Below are positions 24,171 through 38,300 of a DNA stretch of 64,000 bases, in pieces (within the stretch, counting starts at the first letter, position 1; each line of letters opens with the position of its first letter). This DNA comes from Gavia stellata. Its lineage: Eukaryota; Chordata; Aves; Gaviiformes; Gaviidae. Made by a program: the position numbers and the translations under genes. The notes beneath the pieces are model-generated. The model saw nothing but the letters and a program-made list of their open reading frames with translations, was not told the DNA's origin and made no database searches. Where the stretch lies: the NCBI RefSeq assembly GCF_030936135.1, contig NC_082616.1:12211001-12275000 (forward strand), in the 5' to 3' direction.

Positions 24171-27100
24171 GATAGCCTAGCTCCTGGGAAAGATAAAAAC
24201 CTGGGAAATACTGCAGGCAAGGGAATGCCCAAGACATCTACAAGATTCCTTATTCATCTCAAACAAACTATAAACACAAGAATTAGGTGAAGGTGGCCAT
24301 TATTTAAGCAGATGCCAATGAAATCCCATACCAGCTGCAGCAAGGCATGCACACACAGCTTTGACCTGTTGATTAATCACTGAAATATGGCTAACATTAA
24401 ACTTTGGAAAGGGGGAGCATCCCGCCTCCACGCTGCAGGACCAGCTGCCTCCAGCATGGTGCTGGCAGCAGGATGCGGCCCCCAGAAGGTCTGGGTAAGG
24501 CCCTGATCCCTGCAGCTCCACTGGCAGCGGCCAGTGGGTTTCCCCTTCCCAAAGCTGAGACAGGACATCTCTCTGTCCCGTGAATATCCAAGTCCTCCCG
24601 AGCAGATTAGCAAGCGATTTGGAAGCGATAACGGCATCGCAGCGTCTCTGGAGATGGAGACAGGAGCCCAATACATCTTACTTCTTGCTGTTTACATTTT
24701 TTGCCTGGTGCCAGTGGTCTCAGGATATAGCTGCATCAAAGCCCCAAAATACCAGTGACCTCAGCCCCCGGCTCCGTTAATCAGCCGTCCCCGCGGTAAG
24801 CGAATCAAGCAGCGGATGCCTATAAGACACATGTTTATCATAGCGCAGGGGAGGAGCCTGCCTATGGGGACGCAAATAAATAGTGCTGTAAAAGAGATAA
24901 AGTGCCTTTGTTTTAGACCCCTGAGTAAGCGTTTTCTTCACTGCTTTTGGCAGTTCAGTACAAGGGGGTAAAAAAACCACCTGGAGCCTGGTCCAGAGTC
25001 AAGAGGAGGTTTTCCTCCAGCTGAGACACACCCCAGAGCCCCACGCTTCTCCCTCCCCAATGCAGAGCAGCACCGGAGAAGGGGCTATTCACTTTTTATT
25101 TACTTTTTGTTGCTAAAGAGGCCACGTTTCAGCTCAGGCACCTAAACACGGGCAGCCAGCACCATCCCCTGGCACCAGCGCCCAGCTCCTACCGCACAAC
25201 GATAAGGAGGGAGAAACGCCAACGCTGGATGAAGGGTACGCATCCTCCGGCTGGAGAATGGTCCGGGGGGGGGCTTTGCGCAACCTTTCCAGCTCTTATC
25301 TTTTAGCCCACGTTACAAACAATTGCCACATCCCTATCTTTTATTTATGAAGTCCTTATCCCAGTTGTTAATAATTATAAACAATGCCTTCAGCATCTAC
25401 GCATGGCGAGGCCACTGTTGGATACACCATGTACCTGCGCACTCCCATAGGATGTGGCCACGTCTGAGCTCAGGAGGGACATAAGAGTACCAACAGCAGC
25501 TCAATTCAAGCAAAAAAATCTATTCTTGCTTGATTATTTTTTTAAGTAGTTGCAATATGCATTGTTCTAATAATGGCAAAAAACTTGTAACACCCTTCCT
25601 CCTCCCCATCCTGATGGTGCCTGGGAGCCCGTGGGGTGCAGCCCCGGGGGTCCTGGCCCCAACCGTGTTTGGGGGCACGCAGTGACCAAGGAGGCAGGAC
25701 GGCTCGGGGCCAGCCAGTGCCCGAGCGATGACTGCAGAAAACTGCTGATGTTTTCCTGTATTGCGGGGTCCCTCCCTGCAGGAAATAATGCATTGTACTG
25801 CGGAGCGCCTCGCTTTCCTGCAAAATCCCGGGGGGGGTCAGCCCTCACCTCTGCCCTCTGCCACCAGCACTGGGCTGGAGGAAAAAAGATTTCACCGTGT
25901 CCATGGAGGAGGGTGAAAAAAGGCAGCGTGACCCTTGCTTTCCAAAGCAGCACTGCCGAGGAAACCCTTGGAGGTGGTTTAAAGCAGAGCTTGGCAGCTC
26001 CAGTAAATTAAGTCAGACTTAAGGCCAGGGACCTGATCCCCAAACGCTGTCAACCCATGCCTCATTTTGGGGCACACAGGTTTTTTTTATTCATTTACCT
26101 ATGTCTAGCTGCAGCAGTGCTCTTTACTCATTTAACCCTTATGCACTATGACAGCAGAGACAGCAGCTAATTACTAATGGCTTTACCAGACTAACTAATA
26201 CTGCAGATGGGATCATTACCCACCTGCAAGCCACCATCGGATGGAGACGGACGCCATCGCACAGATCCGTCCCAGCTGCACATCTCACCTCCCACCACCT
26301 CCTGTGGGGCAAGGCACAGGGGAGAGGGAAGGGGCTCCCTGCACCATGGGTCACCGGTTATTAGTCTTGTATGGAAATGCACTCGTAGAGCAAGTTAATT
26401 ATGGACCCAATCCAAAGGGAGCAGAAGTTTCTGCCCCAGCCGCAGTGACCTCTGGATAGGATCCATTCTGTTTCGCCTACTACTACAGGAAGATGTACTG
26501 ACATTTTTCTATGCCACCTCCTGCATCTGGAGGTCTTCCTCCTCCCAGAGCCACGATGCTGTCCCTCTGAGCCCCATCCCCAGCGAGACGACTTGGGAGC
26601 AAATTTAAGCACACCCGCTTGCTAGCTCACCACTTCATGCCAGCCCAGCCTGTTTCAGCAACTCAGAGCACCCCAGGGTCAGGACCCGGGCGTTATTCAC
26701 ACACAAATCAACACCAATGGTGAGCAAAGGGAATCTTCTACCAGCATCCACCCAGGAAGACCCAAGATCCCAGCAGCGCTTGAAATGGGGTGGGATTTGC
26801 TTCTGCCCAGAGTAAAAGCAAGAAAATAAAACCTTGCTTGACCTTTTCCCACTGATTTTAGAGTTTTTTTTTTTCCTCCTCCTCCCCAAAACATACCAAT
26901 TCCCTAGCTGTCATTTTGCCCTGGAGCAGAAGCTTTGCACGAGGTGCTCCAGCTTCAGGGATGCCCCTTTTTCTGAGCCCTACATCAGTTTTGCAGCCGA
27001 GGGTGGTGGCGATGGGGAGGCAGCTCAGCTTGGAAGCAACTAGTCCTCCATCCTATTTAAATGTAAGGAAGCACCTCAGGATCCCACCGCCAGCATCGCG

Positions 27101-27739
27101 AGCGGCACAATAATAAGACGGATGCGGAGGTCTGACCTTTCGGCAGACAGTGATGCCGCGCAGGGCTCAGCAGCTCCTGCCTTCCTGCCATTGAAATGCC
27201 GAGCAGCCCCATTTCCGTGGGTAAATACAAGATGTAAGTGGTAAAAAGAGTTAAATGCAAAAAAACACAAAGGAAAGAAAACTTGGACCAACTTGAGTAC
27301 ATGGAAAATGAAAACCATGTTGGAATTGCTCTGGGTATTCCACAAGGTCGCGGCAGCTCTCCCAGGCTGTACGCAGGAGTTCGTTTTCCATGCAAAAAGA
27401 TTTTTTTTGTTGTTTTTTCCCCCCCTTCCAAACCATGTCATCATTGCTAAGGTAAACAACAGCTTGTAACAACACAAGTCTTCTGCTTCCCTCCTGTGTT
27501 ACATGAGGGTTTTTAGTCCATCTGCTCTACCACAAGCTATGAAAACCGCTGTCAAAATATACCTCCCAGGAGCCCGAGGAGAGCCTGCACGCGGTCATCG
27601 CGCCAGCTTAGAGAAATTAAAAATAAATGTGGGCGAAAGGCAAATCTTTTTCCCCCAGAATGGAAACTCTCCAGGACTTCTGTAATTACACCAGCTCTCA
27701 ATGACGCAGGCTACACGCTTCATGCTCGGATCCTGCCAA

Positions 27740-27766
27740 AGGGACCGTGCAGTCCCCACGGTCCCT
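27740..27766 (+). other. Perfect 10-bp stem, 7-nt loop
   Basis: AGGGACCGTG (27740-27749) pairs exactly with CACGGTCCCT (27757-27766), loop CAGTCCC. GC-rich and stable as RNA or cruciform. Function unknown. Confidence 0.4.
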
Positions 27767-30700
27767 CTCCCATTAGTGATCCCAGGCTCAACGAGCCTCG
27801 GTGGCCTCTGAAGCTCAGCCAGGAGAGGGCACGTCTGCCTTGGCCGCGGAACAGAGATCCCAACGCGCTCCAGACTCACAGCAACACCTCGTAAGGGGTC
27901 TGGCCGCACGTGGGTTTCGGTTAAAACCACCGAAGTGAGAAGTTTCCAGCCTGGCTGTTATTCCTAAAGAGGCAGCGGTGTGGGGAGATGCTCCCCCAGG
28001 TCGGGAAGGACAGGGGCCAGCCCCTGCCCCGGGTAGGCTGGGTTAGCATCCCCCGCTCCGTCAGGAGCTGTGTCAGTCACAGCCCAGCTTCTGCTCAAAC
28101 TATGGCTTGGGATCATGCTGACAGCATTTTGTAATCTTTTTGCTTTTTTTTCCAGCTCCGTTTTACTTGCTTTGGGGGTTTCAAGTCCAAGGATGGGGTA
28201 GATTTCTGAGCATTTCTCCACAAAGGGGCTAGAAACGTGAGTGAATGCAGTCAGCAGGTAAATGACCGGTTTAGGGGTTTCTGTGCATTTGAGGAGTGGG
28301 TCAGCAGGACCTGGCTCTGCATACCACAGGGCAGGGAACAACCAGGAATTCCTCACACGGAAAGCTACAGCATCACACGTCCCGTGTGATAAAACAGACC
28401 CGGCAGCAGCTTTCACAGCCTCCAAGGCCCAAATCCCAGGGGATGCGAGCTAGAAACAGCGGGAGGAGCGAAGGGAACAATTATTCCAGTGCATTTGCTG
28501 AACTTGGGATCCAAACCTTTGGAGTTTAAACCCAGAGCCCTCCCGGCATCCAGGCTCTTGGGAATGAAGCGGCAGCCACTTCTTGCTACCTTAGGCATGA
28601 CTTCCAGCTGAACTCTGTGCCTTAGAAAACAAAACCACCAGAAAACAGGGGCCAGCTCACATGGATGGGGCTTATCTTTGGCTTCCCCTTGACTTTCTGT
28701 TTATATATGGTTATATTATGAGGCTTATATTGAATAATGTTAGCTAAAGATAACTCGCTTGTTTATACTGGATTCAGCCAGCTTTGATGACACTAGAAAT
28801 AAAGCTCCGGCAATGCTTACCAGCTGGCTCCTGACACATCCATAACTTCTGCTGAGCTCCTTGCAAAAAGCCAGTGCAGCTTCTTGCTAAGAGATGGCAC
28901 ACGTGAAGCTCGACCGAAACCGGGGGCATGCTCTGTGAAAGCACATGGCCCCAGAAAGGCATGGGCTGGGGCTCCCAAAAGCAACGCTCTCTCCCAGAGT
29001 GTAATTCTGGATTTGGAAGGAAATGGGAGGAAAAAAGAAAAGAGGAAAAAAGAAAGAAATAGGAATAAAAAGCCCACGCTATTCCCAGTTAGAGGTACTG
29101 TGGAAGAGATGCCCAGAGTCTGTCTCCACACTCACAGCGGGGAAGCAGAAAGCGAGTTGGACTAATCTTTCTTTCAGCTTCTCGTGCTGCACATCAGCTA
29201 CAAATATCCGATTTCTTTTGCTTCTGAGTGACAAACTTCATTAGCGTAAAGGAAAACAGATTTTTCTTGGGGTTGCTCTCATGTCACTGGAAGGGCAAGT
29301 GCTGCTTTTGCCACACCCTCACTCCCAGGGCAAACTGAAGGCACCTGCCCCTCCCGGGCAATCTGTCCACCCTCATCTCCTCCTCTTCCAAAGAGGAGGA
29401 TTTGCTGGGTATAACTGAAGAAATGCCTCAAAAAGAGCCCAGCTCTGGAAGACAGGAATTGCAAAGCTCTCAGCAAGAGCAGTCCATGCATTGCTCGAAT
29501 CAACTCCTTCTGCATGGGGTCCCCAGAGGGATGACCTCAACGTTTTCATGTGCTGCAAGATACTTTTCTGCCAAGCTTCTAAAACAAAAAAAGAAAACCA
29601 CGTTTGAGCTGTCAGCTCATCTTCCTTCTTAGTGCACCCCCTGATGGGACCTCTCCTTGGCCGCAGATGGGGAGAGGGGCTGGGGCGACCACATCCCATA
29701 GCAGGGGGCTGTCAGCATCCTTACACCGCTGGTAGCAGATCAGCAGCTCCCTACTCCCCAGTTAACGACAACATTCTGTAACTCCCCCTTTTTCTATGGG
29801 ATCACTGGTCCCTCCACCCCAACAGTGCTGTCAGCACATTGCAGCCTCTTCAGTCAACAGCAAATTTGACTATTCTCATTGCACCTTGAATTTCCTCTAA
29901 AGCAATTGCGTAAGACAGTACAGAGGCAGTCGGACTTTGGGATGCTCTGACCCTTGTCCCTTCGTGCTTGCTTGCCTCTATGCTGCTCTTCTCAGGGCTC
30001 TCCTACCAGCTCAGCAGCCCGAAAAAGCAAACAAAAGCACTTCTTGGAGATGCGAAGACTCCGGAGCAGGTGGAAAAGGTGCACGGCCAGGGCACAGCAG
30101 AGCTGCAGCATCACGGAAGAGGCACCGCTGCCTGGCTGCTGCGGACCTTGAATTTGGGAGCAGTCTTCCAAAAACCATGCACGTTCATTAACCATCGCCA
30201 CAGCGAGGCATCAAACCCAGCGCAGCCAGGACGCTGCCTCCACTGCTATGGCAGTGGCCAGAGTTGCTCAAACCCCAGAGAGTCCCCAAAGGGGCAGCGC
30301 ACGCAAATGACCCAAGATCCAGTCTGTCACACTAGTTTTATCTTTCTGGGGATAGAAGATGCACAGGAGACTGATTTCTTGCAGAAATATTATTAGCAGA
30401 ACGATGGCACCACTTTTGAAAGCAAAGAATTTATTATCCTTCTATCACTGCGGGCTGAATTTCATGACCTTGTCACACCACATCCCTTGATCAATCCCTG
30501 GTCATTCGGGCTATATTAATTTTTTAACCTGCTCTCCAGGCTGTAGAGGAGGGAGGAAGAAACAAACACATCCCATGCCACCCATCCAAGCCTTGACTGA
30601 TGCTCCTGCGAGTCGGAGAGGGTCCAGAGGAGCCGCTCATCCCCTCAGAGGATTTCCACCCTTCCTTTCCTTCCAGCTATTGCTGCCCAGGCAGGGCAAC

Positions 30701-33665
30701 ACCCATCCCTCCTCAAGCCCCGGGTTTGTTTACAACCCTGCCTCTTCCTTCACATTTCCCTCAGGCAGGTTTCGGCTGCCTCCAAACCCCTCTCCTTCAT
30801 GTGAGTGAATGCATCAGCAGGAGATAATGGGGGAGAGGAAAAGCAATTCAATGCAGCTGGGCTGGGACAGCAAAAAAAATAACTACAAAAATAAGAAACA
30901 ACCCAGCTGGGTGTGTTGGAGATGGAGGCAGAGGGATGGTGCCACCAGCACCCGCCCCACTGAGTCACACCGGTCCCTCCTGGGCCCACGGGGTGTGGGA
31001 ATTACAAGTAACTCATGCTTAGCTCAGCAGCAAGAAGTTGGTGTTTAGGTTGCAAAGCCAGAGCAAGCCAATACCCCGTTTAAGCCAGTTTGTGCCACCC
31101 AAATTCTTTCCCATCCACGCATTTCACACTCAGGGCTGCCAGGCAGCAAACCTCAGCCAGGAAATTTGGGGAAAGGCCACAAACGCAGAAAGTCTAACGG
31201 GAGGGTGAGGGAAAGCAGGCAGGAAATTGTGCATTACGAGTAAACAGGCTATAAAGGGAGGAAATTAATATTTAATAAAAAAAGCCCACCACTCCTGTGG
31301 CTCTGCTCCAGGAAGGAAGCCGCAGGCATTTGGAGACACCTTCATTTATGCACGTGCATGACTGTCCTAAGTGTCAACAAGAGCCCCCAAAACCTCCTCC
31401 CTGGACCCTGTCGCCCTTTCTGGACCTGACCACACACGGTGGAGGCTGGATCTGCGAGGGGTGATGGTGCTTCCTTTGGGATTCCCCCTCTGGCACCAAA
31501 AGGGGAGGACACAGAGTACAGGCAACCACCTTGGACCCCCCTGCTCCCCGTTTTAAGTGAAAACAGGGTGCTGTGCAACAGTCCTCGCCTGGCTGCAGCT
31601 CTGCGTGTCCCCGCGCTGGTGAGGCCAGCCAGCCCTGCAACGCGCTCCACTTTGTTCCTCTCAAGTCTTGTCTGCAGCCCTAACAGAGGCCAATTTCTTT
31701 CCCTTCCTATTGCAAGATTAAAACTAAAAGCTGAAGCTAACGGCATCTTCAAGACTACTCCGCACCGCCTGCCACCCAAGCTTGGCTCTAGGTCAAACAC
31801 ATCTCCCACAGCTTGATGTTCCTACATAAGGTTTCTTTCCCACGGAAAAAAGGTTGTCCTTATGAACCACAAAGGGAAAACAAGTCCTCACATATCACCT
31901 GAGAGAGAAATGGTGCAATGCTTTCTTTCCGCATTAATTCAATATTTAGACAGGCAGCAACTCGCTCACCCACCCAGGTCCACCCTCCCGCTCGGGCTGG
32001 TCTCCGAGGGCTCCCCGCGGCCATCGGCAAGCCCGGCTCTGGATGATCTGTGCTGGACATCCACCAGCACAGGAGAGGTGTCAAATCTGCACTGGAAAAA
32101 GCCATTTGCAATGAAATATGTCATTATAGCCTAGAAATAATGAGACCTGATGAGGCTAGTACTTGATCCACTGGGGTTTTAGGCAGGGTTATTAGAGAAG
32201 ATGCTGGCCACGTCCACACACCACGCTCTCCACGGGAACACAGCCAGCATCGGCCACTGTAGCTCCTGGTCAACATGTATTATTCATCTTTATCACACTT
32301 CTGAGGCTGCAATGAATTCAGGTACCTGTGCTGCCCTTGCAGGCAGGAACAGGAGGTGCAGCCAAGCTGTGGGTGCACAGCAAGGTCCTTGTTAGACCTC
32401 AGTACCATTAGCAACTCAGGTACGCCCCTGCTTTTCTCTCCTCCTCCCCTACTCATACAGTATTTCCCTTGTGCAATATTTTCCTCAATATACAGAATAA
32501 CTGCTTTCAAAGTGTCTTTATGAGTAAAACCACAGCTTTGAGCCTGTGGTCTGCAGTTTTGCTGAAGCTTTACAATTTCAAGGGAGGAAAAAAGAAAAAG
32601 AGAAGCAAAAACTTAGAAAAAAACCACTTTAGTGAAACCACTTCTCCTCACACCCAGCTCTGAGGCACTCAGACCAAAGCAAACGCAGCAGCCCCCAGCG
32701 TTTTTTAAGCAAAGCAATGCTCTGCCTCTTATTTTGAAATGCAACGTGACGCTGTTGAAGCATCATTGCTATCAAATACCACGACCTGCTGCCGCTGCGC
32801 GATGTGGGGAGCAGGAGCAGCAGGGTTGCGGTTTTTCACTCCAAGCAAGAGGAGCTGGATGGGGTAGAGCAGCTGCAGAGAGGGGAGAACGTTGGCCAAA
32901 ACTGGGGGTAGCGAAGGCACCTCCGTGGAGGGAGCGGGGATGCTCAGCCCGTGGTCCTGCCCTTGGGCTCTGCGTTAGCCAGGAACCACAGCCCTGTCCT
33001 CACCTCAGCACGCTTATCTCGCTTCTGCTTAGGGTGCTTTGTGGGTTTAGGGTGGGCTGTTTAATTTTGCTGGGGTTTTGGGGTTTTTTTGTCAGGCCCA
33101 GTGTTACACAAGGGCTGCTGCAGGCTCTGAGGAGCAGGCACATTTCTGAATTTCCCATATCAGTACTTCACAGTCCTCACTATGAGTATTTAATAACCTT
33201 TACTCATTTGCACTGGGAAAAAAATGCAGTTACCAAACAGAATGAGCTAAAAATGGAAATCCCTTCCAGCATTTACTATTGACAGGGGAGAATCCCAAGC
33301 AATGCAAAAAAAGCACAGAGTATGCTAAAAATGTTTTCTCACCATATTTTGCCCTTGCAGCCAGCTCCCCACAAAGAACAGACACAAGTTTGAGAAAATG
33401 TGCAAAACTTCCCCATGCTTTTGCAATTAGCCATTATCTTTCACTGGTTTGTATTTCAGGGCCAGATGAAACATCCCCATTCTCCTTTTCTCAGGCAGCC
33501 CCTGGTTGGGAAGGCATATTGCAATTCCCCCGGCCACATGGCTCCAGGAACAGCCTCGAGGAGGCTGAGCACAACCCACCCCACATTGCCAAGCTAGCCA
33601 ACAACTCGCCCAGCAAAGCAGATGACCAGGATATATTATGAGATTCAGGAAAAACAAGGTATTCA

Positions 33666-33749
33666 GCAGAGCTGAAGCATTTTTTGCAGCAGCAGCACCC
33701 TGGTGCAGGCTCCGACTCTGCTGCCACTGCAAAAAATGCTTCAGACTGC
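33666..33749 (+). ncRNA. Candidate miRNA-like hairpin (84 nt)
   Basis: An 18-bp perfect stem pairs CTGAAGCATTTTTTGCAG (33672-33689) with its exact reverse complement (33727-33744). Below it, GCAG (33666-33669) pairs with CTGC (33746-33749) across a small AG/A internal loop. Above it, GCAGCA (33692-33697) pairs with TGCTGC (33719-33724) across a 2x2 internal loop. The terminal loop is 21 nt. That makes 28 paired bases in an 84-nt foldback with small internal loops, the architecture of a pre-miRNA. No match to a named miRNA is recognised. Alternatives are a young inverted duplication or the termini of a tiny MITE. Transcription is not shown, and the complement would fold equally. Confidence 0.35.
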
Positions 33750-34758
33750 AGGTCATCAGCAGGCAAATTACCACTCCAACTTCTCCAAGCTCAACATCCC
33801 AGACCAAGCTTAACAGGGTGGGTTGGATCCTTTGGCCGTAGAAATCCCACAGTTTATTTTTGCGGCCAGAGGGTGTATGCATTAGCCAGGTGTCCTGGTG
33901 GGATTCCAACAGTAATATCCCTAAATCACCCTCTGAAATTAAAAGGAGGGGTTGTTGGGCTTTTTTAATATCTGTCCTCTTCTTCACCTTCCCCCCTACT
34001 ACAACGTAACTCCCCCAGAAGTATTTGTTGTATATTATCACTTGCCCTACCAGCACATCAGTGGGAGGAGAGATCCCTCTGCATGCAAGCGCTAAGGGAC
34101 AGCATCTAATTTAATTCTCTTGTTTTCTTAAATGCGCTCCATCTGCGAGGAAGACATGGCTAGAGGTTGTTACGACACCGCATTTTATACACCCCATCAA
34201 TACGCAGCCCCAGACCACCCAATACAAACGAGTCAGCAGTTTCAGCACTTGCAAGGCACCACACTAAGCTTTTGGACACAAGGAAAAATAAAATAATTTT
34301 TAAAAAAGCACTCTAACAACAAGTTACAGCAACGAATTAAAGGCAAAACATCCCTTGGTGTGATTATTTCCTTGCAAGGAGCCTGGTGCTCCCACTGCTT
34401 CTGCTCCCAGGAGGCAAGTCCTCAGCCCTGGGAGGCTTCCCAGGCAGCCGAAAGCTCCCAGGACAAATGCCCGCTGATGTCCCATTCCCATAAGCATCTA
34501 GAGAGCCTTTCCTTTTGCACAGACTTGCGTGTAAACAAATCTGTGCCCATAAGGAGCTCTGCCAGCTCAGGCAGTTTTATTATGGCTTTTGGGGTAATGC
34601 TTTCTAGTTTTCTTGGTGCCCCTGCTGCTACCAGGTCATTTCCATGAGAGCCTAATATTCCAGCTCCAGTCCAGTCCTTCCACTTGCAGGAAAGACCCTG
34701 GGAAAAGCACCCTATATATAACCTAAAGCAATGAAAAACCCCTGCATGCTCAGAGTTA

Positions 34759-34772
34759 CCCCCCCCCCCCCC
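34759..34772. repeat. Homopolymer C14
   Basis: Fourteen consecutive C residues after CAGAGTTA. Low-complexity, assembly-error-prone site. Confidence 0.95.
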
Positions 34773-35298
34773 AAGGCTTAACGTTTTGGGTCAACCCCCT
34801 GGTATTCAGCATGATTTCTCCTCCCTGGATGCTCAGCCAGCACCGCTCAAACACCTCTAGCAGACGGACAGACATGGCCAAAGCCTGCAGAGCGCAAAGC
34901 TCAGAGCCCGAGGGCCAGCAGCCCTGCGTGCATCCCCGCCGCCCGCCCCAGGGCTCAGCCTGCTCCCCTGGGGTGCCACTGGCCACCCCGGCCATCGCAG
35001 CAGGGCAGCCAGCAGCCCATCAGGGACAGCAGCCAGAGCCCTCTGTTTACTCAGCTCCTTCCTGAGTCTGCAGCACAAGTTGCTTTTGGAGACTGGGAAC
35101 TCTTAACATTACCTTTTTTTTATAGCTATTGTTATCATTGTTGCACGACATGATTTATTAGTCAGCCAGAGATTATCAGTGCCCACATTAATTTGGAGAG
35201 GAAGAAAGAGACAATGTTTGAAATATCCGGGTTTAAACACACAGGGTCCGAGCGCAAGGGGCGAGGTGGGCTGGCACCGCTGGGGTCCGACCACCGCA

Positions 35299-35320
35299 GC
35301 TTTCTCCAGCTGGAGAAAGC
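35299..35320. other. 22-bp perfect palindrome with central CAGCTG
   Basis: GCTTTCTCCAG is followed immediately by its exact reverse complement CTGGAGAAAGC. The centre is an E-box of the CAGCTG class. The expected number of 22-bp perfect palindromes in 64 kb of random sequence is well below one. It may be a dimeric factor site or cruciform. Confidence 0.6.
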
Positions 35321-38300
35321 ACAGAGGGGTCAAAAAACAGACCGACATGGGACCACCGCAAGCTGGAGCTGTCCCGTGGGAGAGGATGGGCACCGCAGGC
35401 GAGCGTGTATCAGCCCACAAGCAGATGCATTTTGCAGGGCGGTTAGTCCCGCTGCCGAGCGCGCAGGGTTAGACAGCCGCTCCTTAAGGCACAGCACCAA
35501 AACTGCTCAGCAAGCCCAAGGAGCCCAGCACCAGTGTCGTAGCTCAGCCTTGCTCTGCGGGGCATATACTGTCCTCGAGCACCCCAGCTGGGGAGGATTT
35601 CAGCCCAAAGGCAGGGACACATGTCCTTATTTGACCTCCAGCAGCAGATGTTACCCATTATCATTAGAGCTGCTAATAACACACTGCATCAGCTCCCTCC
35701 CACCCCACACAGCCCCCACACAGTGCCTGCGAACATCTCACCCAAGCAGGCCAGCACAGGAGGGGCAGCCAAGGCACAGGGATCCCACCGGAGAAGCACA
35801 CGGACAACAAGGAACCTCAGCCGGTGCCACCAGCAGCTCACAGCACCGAGCCGCTATCCCAGCACCGGTGGCTGTTGCTATTTTGCCCAGAGATGTCCTG
35901 CTAGCAGAGGTGCTGCAGACCCTTTTAGCTGCCACCATCTCCTGGTCTTCCCCTTGCACACTGCCAGCTCAGCACCTCTCGTGCTCCAGCCAAGCCTGGC
36001 AGCCCGCCCCCCACCGGATGATGCTCAAAGGATTTTGGGTGCAGAGGAGCAGGGCAGGGCCAGGAGGAGCACCCCCCCACACTGCCCAAGCAAGCAAAGG
36101 TCCACAAGATAAGGGCAAGAGCAGCTTGGGGTTTATTTGCAAGAGTTATGAAACAGCTTGATTTGTAATGAGGTTGTTTTGAACATTGGGTATCTACACA
36201 GCTGGGTGGCTCTGCTGGAGACTGCTCAGAAATAGGTGGAAAATCTGCTTTTGGCTGTTAATGCTGAAAAGCAGGAGGCATTCAAAGCCCACCTGGGTGG
36301 GAGCCCACACTGATCACCTCCACCAACCCCAGGAGGGCTGCAAACCATGCAGCCAGCCAGGGAACAGAGCATCATGTGGGGAACAACCCCCTGCATGGGC
36401 AAAGCCAGCAAGCAGGGTTGGGTACTGCCTCGAGATTAGCATCCTGATTGCATCTGCCATCAGGAAGGTTAAAAACCTCACCCAAACCCCACCCCAGCTT
36501 TAGCCTGGAAGTTGCTTCAATGTTGGAGAAATGTTGACAACAGCAAGAAACTGCAGAAGCTGATAAAGCTGCAGGGAGGGTCCTTAAACTGCACACTGCC
36601 AGGCCAAAAAAGCAGCCCATAAATTAAGACTGCCATGCAAATAGCAAATCTCTCCTCCCCCTCCAAAAAAAGGAAGGAATGAAGAGAGAGACACACTGTG
36701 CTGATGCTCAGAAGCAAGGGGATATTTGGGTGGGAACCACTCTTTCCTCTCCTCACTCACCATTTCCTTCCATCCAGGCGGGCATTTACTTACGCCATCA
36801 AAAACATCACCTCTGCTGGACAATTACACTGGGGCTTAGTAAGAATTTTCCAAACAGAGGGTCAAAGAATAACACTCTCCATACGAGCTGGTTTTGAACG
36901 CTGTAGCAACTGGAGAGAAAAACATGTGCCCAAGAGAGACAAGCCAGCTCCAGGAACCCACCTCCATCCCCAAGCCCCCCTCCTCAATGCTTTGAGTCCC
37001 CAAGTAACAGTCCTTCCACTCATTAATCACACAGCATCTGTTGGGCCAGTTGTACTTAATTAATGAATAACAAGGTTTTCAGACCATTAAAGGGCACAAC
37101 AAGCTTTGGGTGCTCAGGCTGGGGACTTCACATCTGTGCTTGTTTCACCACAATTAAACAGAAACAGCATATTGAGAAAAAACCCACATAGTAAGTTAAG
37201 TGCCACATTGCCACATAGATACTAGAAGCCTTTGTGCTGCTTGTGAATCCTGCTGCTTTGTTCAAGTTTTACCCTGACTTACTTTACTGCTGCTAATGCA
37301 TTTGTTAGAGGAGATTTATCCCAAGACTTTTCTTAGTTTTTTTTTTTATCCTTTAGCAAGATGACTTCCATTATTTACTGCAGTAGAAAACCATGCAAAT
37401 TCCTTGTGATATCCAGAAATCAAATCATACAGTCAGGAACCACCATCAAGGTCCTGTGCTTTTATTTACCACACTGTCCTTTCCACAGACCATTAATGCT
37501 GTTTCTGGGAAGAGGGAGCCGTCCCACCTTTTCGCAGTTAAATAAAAGGCAAACATTACACGAACATTTTGACCTGCATTGCATGAATACGCTGAAGCGT
37601 GATGCAAACACAACATTGGTTTTTGCTGTACAGCTGGGAGCCCGTAAAAATAGACTGTTATGGCTCCATTTCCCCTCTGCTTTCCCAAACAGCACATTCT
37701 CCAAGAGAACAACCCAAAATACCAACAGCAAGGATTTAACCAGCAACTCGCTTTCCTGTGTCCTCCAACAAAGAAAAAGCGCTACCTACCACTCTCACAA
37801 AAGGCAAACCCACCAGGGAAGCATCCCCTGCAGAGCCAGGTTGCTCCAGCCCCATTCTCTTCGGGAGAGGCTCGTGCCGTTAGCCGGAGAGGGCAGCTCT
37901 GGGTTCAGGCTCTCCCAAAACAAACCTGCCCCAGCTCTTGGTAAGTCCACCAGCCAGCCTGAGCCTTGCCCATTGCCTTAAGGCAGCAATCAATCTCACA
38001 ACCAAGATGGAGAGCCTGGCATCTCCACACCTCCAATGCCATGCCAGCCTGGGCACAGCGGTCCAGGACACACCACACCTCAGTCCCGCAGCAACCTCCA
38101 CCAAGCAGCTTCTTAGGAATTACCAACCAGCAGCTACAGGACCACCAGAGCCTAGACAAAAACACCTCTGAGAAGCTTCACCAGACCATTTAGCAATGCA
38201 CAGTTCACCCGTTTTGTTCCCTACCTGCTGTAGCAAAGTCCGCAGATCCTTACCCGGAGTCTGTAGGATCAACACAGGTTGAATTTGGTGCAATAGTTGA

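Larger units (their letters stand above)
20450..33660. other. Intergenic desert, no gene recognised
   Basis: No coding exon series, RNA gene or intact mobile element recognised. Open frames of up to about 170 codons on both strands overlap each other and have no recognisable domains. It contains a CR1 tail (22327-22383) and two small perfect hairpins (24146-24170, 27740-27766), plus purine-rich patches such as 29,015-29,065. Confidence 0.55.

Noticed and set aside
32632-34056. Open frames of about 210 codons on each strand
   Set aside because: No family resemblance; the similar peptides seen on the two strands near 33.7 kb are explained by the inverted repeat there.
35193-36161. A 322-codon open frame on +
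   Set aside because: No recognisable domain, overlapped by other long frames on both strands, composition like translated intergenic DNA; no promoter or splice context.
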